DNA of 64,000 bases from the NCBI GenBank assembly GCA_903835655.1, contig CAILNT010000007.1:1-64000 (forward strand), given 5' to 3'. A model generated the notes under the pieces. That model did not search any database and had not been told where the DNA came from. It saw only the letters and a program-made list of their open reading frames with translations. The position numbers and the translations under genes are program-made. Shown here in pieces: positions 57,260 through 64,000 of this stretch. Numbering within the stretch: the stretch's first letter is position 1; each line of letters begins with the position of its first letter. Source of the stretch: an uncultured Pseudomonadota bacterium (GTDB taxonomy: Bacteria > Pseudomonadota > Gammaproteobacteria > Burkholderiales > Thiobacillaceae).

Positions 57260-59119
57260 CTACGATTCCGGTGGGTAACGCCCTTCTTTCAGAAACAGTG
57301 CCTGGTCATAGAACCTGCGGTAGAAGCTGAAGACCGCGGCAACCAGAAGCATGACGACGGCAAAAACCAGGCCGAAGCCAACTTCCACGCCACGCGGACC
57401 CAACCAACGCAGGACGCGGCGGCTCTTGAGCCAGGTGCGCACGCTCCCCTGCGTGGTCAGGAAACTGGAGAGCAGCAGGGCCAGGGCTGCGGCGACATCC
57501 AACAAGCTCAAGCGCCCCTCGAACAAGATGATCGCGCCGGGCGCGTAGAAGCCCAGGTCACAGCCCGCGCCTTGCCGCGCCGGACCATAGAACCAGCCCA
57601 AGGCCCACCAGAGTGCAGGCAACACGACGAGCAGCGGCACCAGTGTGAGCGCCCATGCCTGCACGGGTTTCACCAGGAAGGGCTTGAAAAATTGCAGGCT
57701 GCCGATCCGGAGGCGTTCACGCAACCAGTTCAGGCCTTTCGGATTGCGCAGAACAGCGCGTATCTTCAGGAAATTCCAGTCCGCGTCGTAGCTCCACTCG
57801 CTGTTGCACAGGAGGGCAAAACCCAGCCCCATGCGCTCATGCGTCAGGCAGTAGCCGTCATACATCAGAGCGTGGGCCTCGGCATGGCTGAAGCTGTCGA
57901 GGTCGGTGCGGATACCGGACAGACGGTAGACCAGGCCACCCGGGCGGTCCACCGGAGGCGGAAAAAAGGGATGGCGCGGCGTGTTGGTAAAACTCTGGCG
58001 CAAGTGCATCAGGGCATAGGCGGCGACACCGTTCTGCGCCACCAGCGGGTTACTTCCGGGCAGGCTCACTTGGGCCTCGTGGCCAGATTGCACGCGGTAG
58101 AGGGTCTCGTTGCGGATCTTGTTCATCATCACGTCGCTGGAGCGCTGCACGACCTGGTAGAACTGGGTGCCGAGAATGCGCTCGTCTTCCAGTTGGCCTG
58201 AGGCATCGCTGATCACGAAATGGCTGCAACCGTAATGAAACAGGGCATCCACCCCCTGGTTGTCGTAGACGCCGCCGTCCGCCAGTTCGATCACGATCTC
58301 CTCGCCATCCGGGGTTTCATAGAGTTCGTGTAGAGCCAGGGGCGGGAAGATGCCGGGCACGGCCGCGGAACTGGCCACCGCGTCGGCCAGCGTGATCTGG
58401 GTCAGCTTGTGCTTCTGCCGGTCGGAGAGAGGGCGCAAACCGCGCCGGGCGCGGTCATCCTCGTAGTAGAAATCCACTTGCAAGCTGAGGCGCTCCATGC
58501 GGACGTTGCTGTCCACCGCCCTCAGGAACGCGCGCCGCTGCGGCGGCTCGCCCACGTAAGCGCCGGTGAAATGCCAGGGGTGACCGGTGTTCAGGCAGGT
58601 GGCGTTGAGGATCAGGACGGGGATCTTGTACTCGTGGTCGCGGTTATAGACCGACGCCTTGACATCGCTGCCCTCGGGCCGGATGTAGATGTCGCGCAGC
58701 CGGATGTCCCGCTGCCCCGCCACCGCGTCGTAGAAGTGTTCGTTGAGCAATTCCGCCAGGCGATCGCAACGGGAATAGTCCTCGCGCGCCAGCTTGTAGT
58801 TCTTGATCGGGTTGTCGAACAGTCGCAGACGCAGATTCTTCTGCACCGCTTCGAGAAAATCCGACTCGACCTCGTGCATGATGGTGCGATACAGCGCCGG
58901 CGTGGGTTTCGGGCATCCGGGGCGCTTACCCTCGAGCAACTGCCTGACCTTGAGGTAGTAGTACGCGCCGATGATGGAGCCCCCCGACACCGTGGAGAGG
59001 GCCTCCACCCGATGCAGCATCTCACGCTCGGCCATGGCGGCGAGTACGCCGATGTGGAACAGCGAGGCGCGAAAACCGCCGCCGGAAAGGCATAGGCCGA
59101 GTCGGGTGGAGGTTGCCAT
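57260..59119 (-). CDS. Patatin-like phospholipase with membrane C-terminus
   Basis: This 619-residue protein has an N-terminal patatin domain with oxyanion loop LSGGGFRAS, the nucleophile region STVSGGS (Ser about 45) and the dyad Asp in ADGGVYDN (about 310). After residue 480 there are three to four hydrophobic helices (VPLLVVLPALWWALGW; DVAAALALLLSSFL; VGFGLVFAVVMLLVAAVF), so the lipase faces the cytoplasm from a membrane anchor. The start at 59119 has GGAG; the longer frame is not used. Substrate unknown. Confidence 0.85.
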   Translation of the reverse strand: MATSTRLGLCLSGGGFRASLFHIGVLAAMAEREMLHRVEALSTVSGGSIIGAYYYLKVRQLLEGKRPGCPKPTPALYRTIMHEVESDFLEAVQKNLRLRLFDNPIKNYKLAREDYSRCDRLAELLNEHFYDAVAGQRDIRLRDIYIRPEGSDVKASVYNRDHEYKIPVLILNATCLNTGHPWHFTGAYVGEPPQRRAFLRAVDSNVRMERLSLQVDFYYEDDRARRGLRPLSDRQKHKLTQITLADAVASSAAVPGIFPPLALHELYETPDGEEIVIELADGGVYDNQGVDALFHYGCSHFVISDASGQLEDERILGTQFYQVVQRSSDVMMNKIRNETLYRVQSGHEAQVSLPGSNPLVAQNGVAAYALMHLRQSFTNTPRHPFFPPPVDRPGGLVYRLSGIRTDLDSFSHAEAHALMYDGYCLTHERMGLGFALLCNSEWSYDADWNFLKIRAVLRNPKGLNWLRERLRIGSLQFFKPFLVKPVQAWALTLVPLLVVLPALWWALGWFYGPARQGAGCDLGFYAPGAIILFEGRLSLLDVAAALALLLSSFLTTQGSVRTWLKSRRVLRWLGPRGVEVGFGLVFAVVMLLVAAVFSFYRRFYDQALFLKEGRYPPES

Positions 59120-59467
59120 CGTCGATCTCCTGGTGGAATCTGCGTATCGGAAGCACGGAGCCGGCGCGGCCGCTTCAAGCACCGCCCCCGGTGCCGCGTC
59201 ACCACGCAAGTAAGATGCCAGGGAGGGGATCGCGCGCGCGGCGCGACCGGCGGCGTGCGACCGCGACATGCACCGGGTCGAGGACGACCCGATATGGCGC
59301 AACTCCGGGGCAGACTGGACCCGGCCGACGGCATGCCGGCCGCAGCGCGCGCGAGAAACTGGACAATCGGCCGTAGTGTGTGACCATAGCCCCCGGTAAA
59401 CACGCGGAGACATCAACATGGAAACGGCAAACACGCGGGCGACACACGCCTACGCAGGAGAAACCTG
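59120..59467. other. Divergent intergenic region, 348 bases
   Basis: It lies between the patatin gene (reading left) and glgX (reading right). Apart from AGGAGAAACCTG, the glgX ribosome binding site, I see no gene, repeat or clear promoter. Confidence 0.45.
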
Positions 59468-61594
59468 ATGCAAGATCACGTCATCTGGCCCGGCAACCCC
59501 TACCCCCTGGGTGCGACCTGGGATGGCAGCGGCGTCAATTTCGCACTATTTTCCGAGCACGCGGAAAAGGTGGAGTTATGCCTGTTCGATCCCAAGGGCA
59601 GGCGGGAACTGGCGCGTATCTCCCTGCCGGAGAGAACCGACCTGGTTTGGCACGGCTACCTGCCGCAGGTACGCCCCGGACAGCTCTATGGTTATCGCGT
59701 CCACGGACCCTACCAGCCCGAAGCCGGACATCGCTTCAACCCCAACAAGCTGCTGCTCGACCCCTACGCCCGTGCCTTCGAGGGCCAGATCAAGTGGTCC
59801 GACGCGCATTTCGGCTACAGGGTCGGAAATCGGCGTGAAGATCTCTCCTTCGACCGCCGCGACTCGGCGCCGGGCATGCCGAAATGCCGGGTGATCGATC
59901 CCGCCTTCACCTGGGGAGACGACCACCCGCCCATGATCCCCTGGCAGGAGACCGTGATCTACGAATTGCACGTGAAGGGCCTGAGCCAGCGCCATCCGCA
60001 AATTCCGCCGCCACTGCGCGGCACCTATGCCGGGCTGGCCAGCGAGCCGGTGATCGCGCACCTCAAGCGGCTCGGCATCACCGCCGTGGAACTGATGCCG
60101 GTACATGCGTTCGTGGACGATCGCCACCTCATCGAAAAGGGCTTGCGCAACTACTGGGGCTATAACTCCATCGGTTATTTCGCCCCGGATCTGCGCTACT
60201 CGGCCAGCGGCGAGATCGGTGAATTCAAGACCATGGTGAAAACCCTGCACGCCGCCGGCATCGAAGTCATCCTCGACGTGGTCTACAACCACACCGCCGA
60301 AGGCAATCACATGGGGCCGACGCTGTCCTTCCGCGGCATCGACAACGCCGCCTACTACCGCCACGTCGGCAAAGATCCGCGCTTCTACATGGACTACACC
60401 GGCTGCGGCAACACCCTGAACACGATGCACCCGCGAGTGCTGCAACTCATCATGGACTCGCTGCGCTACTGGGTGCTGGAGATGCACGTCGACGGCTTCC
60501 GCTTCGACCTGGCCAGCGCGCTCGGTCGCGAACGCCACGAGGTGGACAAACTCGGCGCCTTCTTCGACATCATCCGCCAGGATCCCGTGCTCTCACGGGT
60601 CAAACTGATCGCCGAACCCTGGGATCTGGGTGAGGGCGGTTACCAGGTAGGCAATTTCCCGGTCGGCTGGAGCGAGTGGAACGGCCGCTATCGCGACGTC
60701 CTGCGCGACTATTGGCGCGGGGAAGGCGGACTCATCGGCGAGTTCGCGACTCGCCTCACCGGCTCCTCAGACCTCTATGCCCATAGTGGCCGCCGTCCCT
60801 ATGCCAGCATCAACTTCATCACCTGCCACGACGGCTTCCCCCTGGCCGACCTGGTCAGTTACAACGACAAGCACAATGCCGCCAACGGCGAGGACAACCG
60901 CGACGGCGAATCCCATAACCGCGCCTGGAACTGCGGGGTCGAGGGACCAACGGACGATCCCGCGGTCGTGATTTTGCGGGCGCGACAGAAGCGCAATCTG
61001 CTCGCCAGCCTGATCTTCTCCCAGGGCGTACCCATGCTCACCGCGGGCGACGAAATGGGGCACAGCCAGAAGGGCAACAACAACACCTACTGCCACGACA
61101 ACGAACTCAACTGGCTGAATTGGGAGGGTGAGACCGCGGACTGGGACCTGTTCGAGTTCGTCACCACCTGTTTGCGCCTGCGACGCGAGCACCCGGCGTT
61201 GCGCCGCCGGCATTTCTTTCAGGGTCGAACGCATGGCGCCGAGGTCAAGGACATCCACTGGCTGAAGCCCGACGGCAGCGAGATGAGCGACCAGGAATGG
61301 AATCACCACCACGCCCGCAGCCTCGGGGTCTACCTGGTGGGTGCGGCTATCGGCGAGACCGACTCGCACGGTCATCGCATCGTCGACGACGACTGCCTGC
61401 TGCTGTTCAACGCACACCACGAACCCCTCATCTTTCTCCTGCCAACCTGGCCGAAAAATGCCGCCTGGACGGCGCAACTGAATACCGCCCGGCCCAAGGG
61501 GCGCACCTTGCGCGAGCGCTTCGTCGCCGGTCAAGCCTTCCCCTTGATGGCCCGCTCCTTCGCCCTGCTCACCCTGCCGCGGCGCACGGGCTGA
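59468..61594 (+). CDS. glgX: Glycogen debranching enzyme GlgX
   Basis: This 708-residue enzyme hydrolyses alpha-1,6 branches of glycogen limit dextrin. It has an N-terminal CBM48 domain (about 10-115) and a GH13 catalytic barrel with nucleophile Asp about 346 (DGFRFDLAS), acid Glu about 382 (LIAEPWDLG) and TCHDGFPL with the third acidic residue. The length fits GlgX/TreX. No other glycogen gene is in the window. Confidence 0.94.
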   Translation: MQDHVIWPGNPYPLGATWDGSGVNFALFSEHAEKVELCLFDPKGRRELARISLPERTDLVWHGYLPQVRPGQLYGYRVHGPYQPEAGHRFNPNKLLLDPYARAFEGQIKWSDAHFGYRVGNRREDLSFDRRDSAPGMPKCRVIDPAFTWGDDHPPMIPWQETVIYELHVKGLSQRHPQIPPPLRGTYAGLASEPVIAHLKRLGITAVELMPVHAFVDDRHLIEKGLRNYWGYNSIGYFAPDLRYSASGEIGEFKTMVKTLHAAGIEVILDVVYNHTAEGNHMGPTLSFRGIDNAAYYRHVGKDPRFYMDYTGCGNTLNTMHPRVLQLIMDSLRYWVLEMHVDGFRFDLASALGRERHEVDKLGAFFDIIRQDPVLSRVKLIAEPWDLGEGGYQVGNFPVGWSEWNGRYRDVLRDYWRGEGGLIGEFATRLTGSSDLYAHSGRRPYASINFITCHDGFPLADLVSYNDKHNAANGEDNRDGESHNRAWNCGVEGPTDDPAVVILRARQKRNLLASLIFSQGVPMLTAGDEMGHSQKGNNNTYCHDNELNWLNWEGETADWDLFEFVTTCLRLRREHPALRRRHFFQGRTHGAEVKDIHWLKPDGSEMSDQEWNHHHARSLGVYLVGAAIGETDSHGHRIVDDDCLLLFNAHHEPLIFLLPTWPKNAAWTAQLNTARPKGRTLRERFVAGQAFPLMARSFALLTLPRRTG

Positions 61595-61681
61595 GGCGCA
61601 TGCGGAGACGCAACCCGCCTTGTTCTGGCACACTCCGGCCACATATGGGCAAGGCTCAACTCATTCTTTTAGAGGTCACGC

Positions 61682-62704
61682 ATGACAGTCTGGACCGAAT
61701 TTCTGGCCGCCCAGGGCGCCGCGCTTGCCGACTCCGCCGTGGCGCATTTCGGCGCGCCCGGTGAAGAGCTGCAAGCCGCGCGCGATGGCGCAGTGCTGGC
61801 CGATCTTTCCCACTACGGGCTGATCGCCTTTTCCGGGGAGGAGGCGCAGACCTTCCTCCACGCACTGGTCACCAACGATCTGCGCAAGCTGGACGAAAAC
61901 GCGGCCGTGTTCGCCGCCCTGCTCTCGCCCAAGGGCCGCATGCTGGCCAATTTCCTGGTGCTGAAGCGAGCGGACGATGTCCTGCTGCTGCTGCCGGCGG
62001 CATTGCTCCCGCCCTTGCAAAAACGCCTGTCCATGTACATCCTGCGCGCCAAGGTCAAGGCGCGCGACGCGAGCGCAGAGTGGGTACGCCTGGGCCTCTC
62101 CGGCCCTGGCTCCGCGGCACGGGTGGAGGCACTGCTGGGACGGGCCGTATCGGCGGGCATCATGAGCATGGCACACGGGGACACCGCCTTCGCGATTCGC
62201 CTGGGCGATGAACGCTTCGACCTATTCGTCGCCCCGGACGCCGCGCGGGCTGTCTGGTCCAACCTGGCCGGCACGCACCACCCGGTGGGCGCGCCGGCCT
62301 GGGACTGGTTGCTGGTCAATGCCGGCGTTCCCGCCGTGCAACCCGCCACACAGGATCATTTCGTGCCGCAAATGGCGAACATGGAAATCCTGGGGGGCGT
62401 CAGTTTCAACAAGGGCTGTTATCCCGGCCAGGAAATCGTGGCACGCAGCCAGTACCTGGGCAAGGTGAAGCGGCGCCTGCACCTCGCCCATGTCGAGGCA
62501 CTGGCCCGCGCCGGCGACGAACTGTTCAGCCCGGATCTGGCTGATCAGGCCGCCGGCCAGATCGCCAACGCGGCCCCGGCACCCGGCGGCGGCTTCGACG
62601 TCCTGGCCGTGGTCCATGACAGCAGCGTCGAGGCGGGCGAGGTCTGCCTGGGCAGCCGCGACGGCCCGAGACTCGCCTTCCGCCCCCTGCCCTACCCGGT
62701 ATAA
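61682..62704 (+). CDS. ygfZ: YgfZ folate-binding Fe-S repair protein
   Basis: This 340-residue protein of the GcvT-like fold has the YgfZ signature KGCYPGQE with C246. YgfZ uses tetrahydrofolate and the reactive cysteine to maintain Fe-S enzymes such as MiaB. N-terminal ADLSHYGLIAFSGEEAQTFL is typical. AGAGG precedes the start. Relevant to a cell with heavy Fe-S demand, though the gene is widespread. Confidence 0.93.
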   Translation: MTVWTEFLAAQGAALADSAVAHFGAPGEELQAARDGAVLADLSHYGLIAFSGEEAQTFLHALVTNDLRKLDENAAVFAALLSPKGRMLANFLVLKRADDVLLLLPAALLPPLQKRLSMYILRAKVKARDASAEWVRLGLSGPGSAARVEALLGRAVSAGIMSMAHGDTAFAIRLGDERFDLFVAPDAARAVWSNLAGTHHPVGAPAWDWLLVNAGVPAVQPATQDHFVPQMANMEILGGVSFNKGCYPGQEIVARSQYLGKVKRRLHLAHVEALARAGDELFSPDLADQAAGQIANAAPAPGGGFDVLAVVHDSSVEAGEVCLGSRDGPRLAFRPLPYPV

Positions 62705-62719
62705 AACCGGGCGGGCCGC

Positions 62720-63853
62720 TTATTTGGCGGGTTGTTGCTTCAGGAACATCTGCAACAGGGCTGCCGGGTCGATCGCCTGCGGGCTGGCGGGCACCGCTTC
62801 CACCGGTGCCTGCGTGGGCGACATGAGAGGCGTGGAAGCCGTGTCGGCTGAGGTGGAAGCCTGAGGCATGGGGGGGAAGAATCCTTCTACCGATTGCGCG
62901 GGCTGGCCGGACTGCGGTGCCTGGACCGGATTGACCTGTTGGAAGGGATTGAACTGTGAGAAGGAGGGAGACTGCGGCTGTGCCGCGGCGGGCTGCTGGA
63001 ACGGCAGGAAATAGGGCTGGCCGGACTGCTGCGCCTGGGCCGGATTGACCTGTTGGAAGGGATTGAACTGTTGGAAGGAGGAAGGCTGCGGCTGCGCCGC
63101 GGCGGGCTGCTGGAACGGCATGAAGTAGGGCTGGCCGGACTGCGGTGCCTGGGCCGGGTAGGCCTGTGAGTAGGGATTACCCTGCGGGAAGTAAGCAGGC
63201 TGCTGCTGTGCGGCAGGCTGCTGGAACGGCATGAAGTAGGACTGGTCGGACTGCGGCGCCTGGACCGGGTAGGCCTGCGAAAAGGGGTTGCCCTGTGGGA
63301 AGAAAGAAGGCTGCTGCACCGCGGCGGGCTGCTGGAACGGCATGAAGTAGGACTGGCCGGACTGCGGCGCCTGGACCGGATAGGCCTGCGAAAAGGGATT
63401 GCCCTGCGGGAAGGGGGAAGGCTGCGGCACCGCGAAGAAGCCGGGCCGTTGCTGGGCGGAGAAGGGCAGCGCGGGCATGTTCGGGATGGACGGCGTAAAG
63501 CTGGGCATGCCGTAGCCCGAGGGCGCAAAGCCCGGTAAAGAAAAGGAAGGCTGCGATCTTTGCTGGAAATTGCCACCGAAGGGCCCACCCGCGTAGGAGT
63601 TGCCAAACGGATTTGAATAGCCCAGCACGCCTGGCGCCATCTGCAACGCCGGACCGCCCAGTGCGCCGATTGCGGCCAGGCCGCCCAGGCTGAGCAGGGG
63701 ATTGGACAGCGGATTGAATCCACCATTACCGCCGTAACCCGCGAAAGGATTGAACGAGGGCGTCGGCGCCATCATGGCGAAAGGATTGTTCTCGAAGCCA
63801 GCCTGGGCCGCGGATGCGACGACAGCGAGGAATAGCGGTGCTAGGCGTTTCAT
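62720..63853 (-). CDS. Secreted Gln/Pro-rich repeat protein
   Basis: This 377-residue protein has a signal peptide (1-18, MKRLAPLFLAVVASAAQA). The middle is Gly/Asn/Pro-rich and residues about 143-317 consist of tandem units of 37-38 residues with the core SGQxYFMPFQQPAA. There are no cysteines, no enzyme motif and no anchor. It is probably disordered and exported. Family not recognised. It is convergent with ygfZ, 15 bases apart. Confidence 0.7.
   Translation of the reverse strand: MKRLAPLFLAVVASAAQAGFENNPFAMMAPTPSFNPFAGYGGNGGFNPLSNPLLSLGGLAAIGALGGPALQMAPGVLGYSNPFGNSYAGGPFGGNFQQRSQPSFSLPGFAPSGYGMPSFTPSIPNMPALPFSAQQRPGFFAVPQPSPFPQGNPFSQAYPVQAPQSGQSYFMPFQQPAAVQQPSFFPQGNPFSQAYPVQAPQSDQSYFMPFQQPAAQQQPAYFPQGNPYSQAYPAQAPQSGQPYFMPFQQPAAAQPQPSSFQQFNPFQQVNPAQAQQSGQPYFLPFQQPAAAQPQSPSFSQFNPFQQVNPVQAPQSGQPAQSVEGFFPPMPQASTSADTASTPLMSPTQAPVEAVPASPQAIDPAALLQMFLKQQPAK
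62903..63427 (-). repeat. In-frame tandem repeats of 111-114 bp
   Basis: Four full units and partial ends repeat within the secreted-protein gene. Units keep the reading frame (37, 37, 38, 38 codons) and diverge towards the C-terminus, which suggests growth by slippage or unequal crossing-over. Confidence 0.85.
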
Positions 63854-63931
63854 GGAGATCTCCAGGATGTCGAGACAGGAGACCGGAAGGTCCCCTGTCG
63901 GCCGTTCAGAGCCGGTGCGGCAGTCTGCCGA

Positions 63932-64000
63932 TTACAGGTCGCCGTTGGCGGCGGCCTTCATGATGATGTCCATCTTGTCACGGATGTCCTTGGCATACTC
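63932..64000 (-). CDS. C-terminal end of a gene cut by the window edge
   Basis: The last 22 residues (ending KMDIIMKAAANGDL) and a TAA stop are visible on the minus strand. The sequence is helical and charged, too short to assign. The start lies outside the window. Confidence 0.5.
   Translation of the reverse strand, partial: EYAKDIRDKMDIIMKAAANGDL

Noticed and set aside
62903-63427. Regular repeats considered as a CRISPR array
   Set aside because: The units are contiguous, in frame and coding, without unique spacers.

Overview
The window is a GC-rich, gene-dense stretch of a diazotrophic proteobacterium. The gene content points to Betaproteobacteria: a molybdenum nitrogenase operon of the nifHDKT-fdx-nafY-nifQ type, DraT, glutamate synthase, NikR with a NiCoT nickel permease, a B12-dependent ribonucleotide reductase, and BatABCD. 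A gammaproteobacterium cannot be excluded from sequence alone. No rRNA, no complete tRNA, no CRISPR array and no intact transposase gene were found.

Layout. 1-1.6 kb: an accessory edge with a truncated copy of a short inverted-repeat element, a CopG/ParE-type toxin-antitoxin pair and a tRNA-like remnant. 1.6-9.3 kb: nitrogen fixation. modG (molybdenum binding) faces the nif operon, which reads right to left as nifH-nifD-nifK-nifT-ferredoxin-nafY-small protein-Mop-domain protein-nifQ. It is driven by a textbook sigma-54 promoter with a NifA site and an IHF site. 9.5-16.5 kb: an HNH nuclease gene, draT (nitrogenase switch-off), a large BvgS-like sensor kinase, and a pair encoding a degenerate SIR2-fold protein and a hemerythrin behind a sigma-54-like promoter. 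16.6-22.9 kb: a MoxR-DUF58-BatABCD stress operon. 22.9-30.3 kb: an unknown gene, then gltB and gltD with a toxin-antitoxin pair wedged between them. 30.5-31.9 kb: nikR and a nickel permease. 31.9-36.2 kb: a tight five-gene operon (thermostable-hemolysin-like, acyl-adenylating ligase, haem-oxygenase-like diiron enzyme, TPR protein, SDR) that looks like an uncharacterised lipid-derived metabolite pathway. 36.6-38.0 kb: an outer-membrane cytochrome-porin fusion resembling Cyc2. 38.3-45.2 kb: a complete type I Wadjet (JetABCD) anti-plasmid system, bracketed by 46-bp direct repeats and carrying a 132-bp MITE-like insertion exactly between jetB and jetC. 45.3-48.2 kb: nrdJ with a pair of NrdR boxes. 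48.4-54.4 kb: a CusCBA-type copper/silver efflux operon with CusF fused to CusB. 54.4-64 kb: a second hybrid sensor kinase, a membrane-anchored patatin, glgX, ygfZ, a secreted repeat-rich protein and a partial gene at the edge.

How it fits together. The left half is built around nitrogenase: molybdenum handling (ModG, Mop protein, NifQ), cofactor insertion (NafY), electron supply (ferredoxin), post-translational shut-off (DraT) and assimilation of the fixed ammonium (GltBD). The right half holds defence, metal resistance and envelope functions. Short palindromic repeats are common between genes and sit in several gaps of the nif operon. The most notable observation is the inserted element in the Wadjet operon. 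Its 5-bp target duplication (ATGAT) recreates both the jetB stop codon and the jetC start codon, so what was probably an ATGA overlap has been split without damaging either protein.
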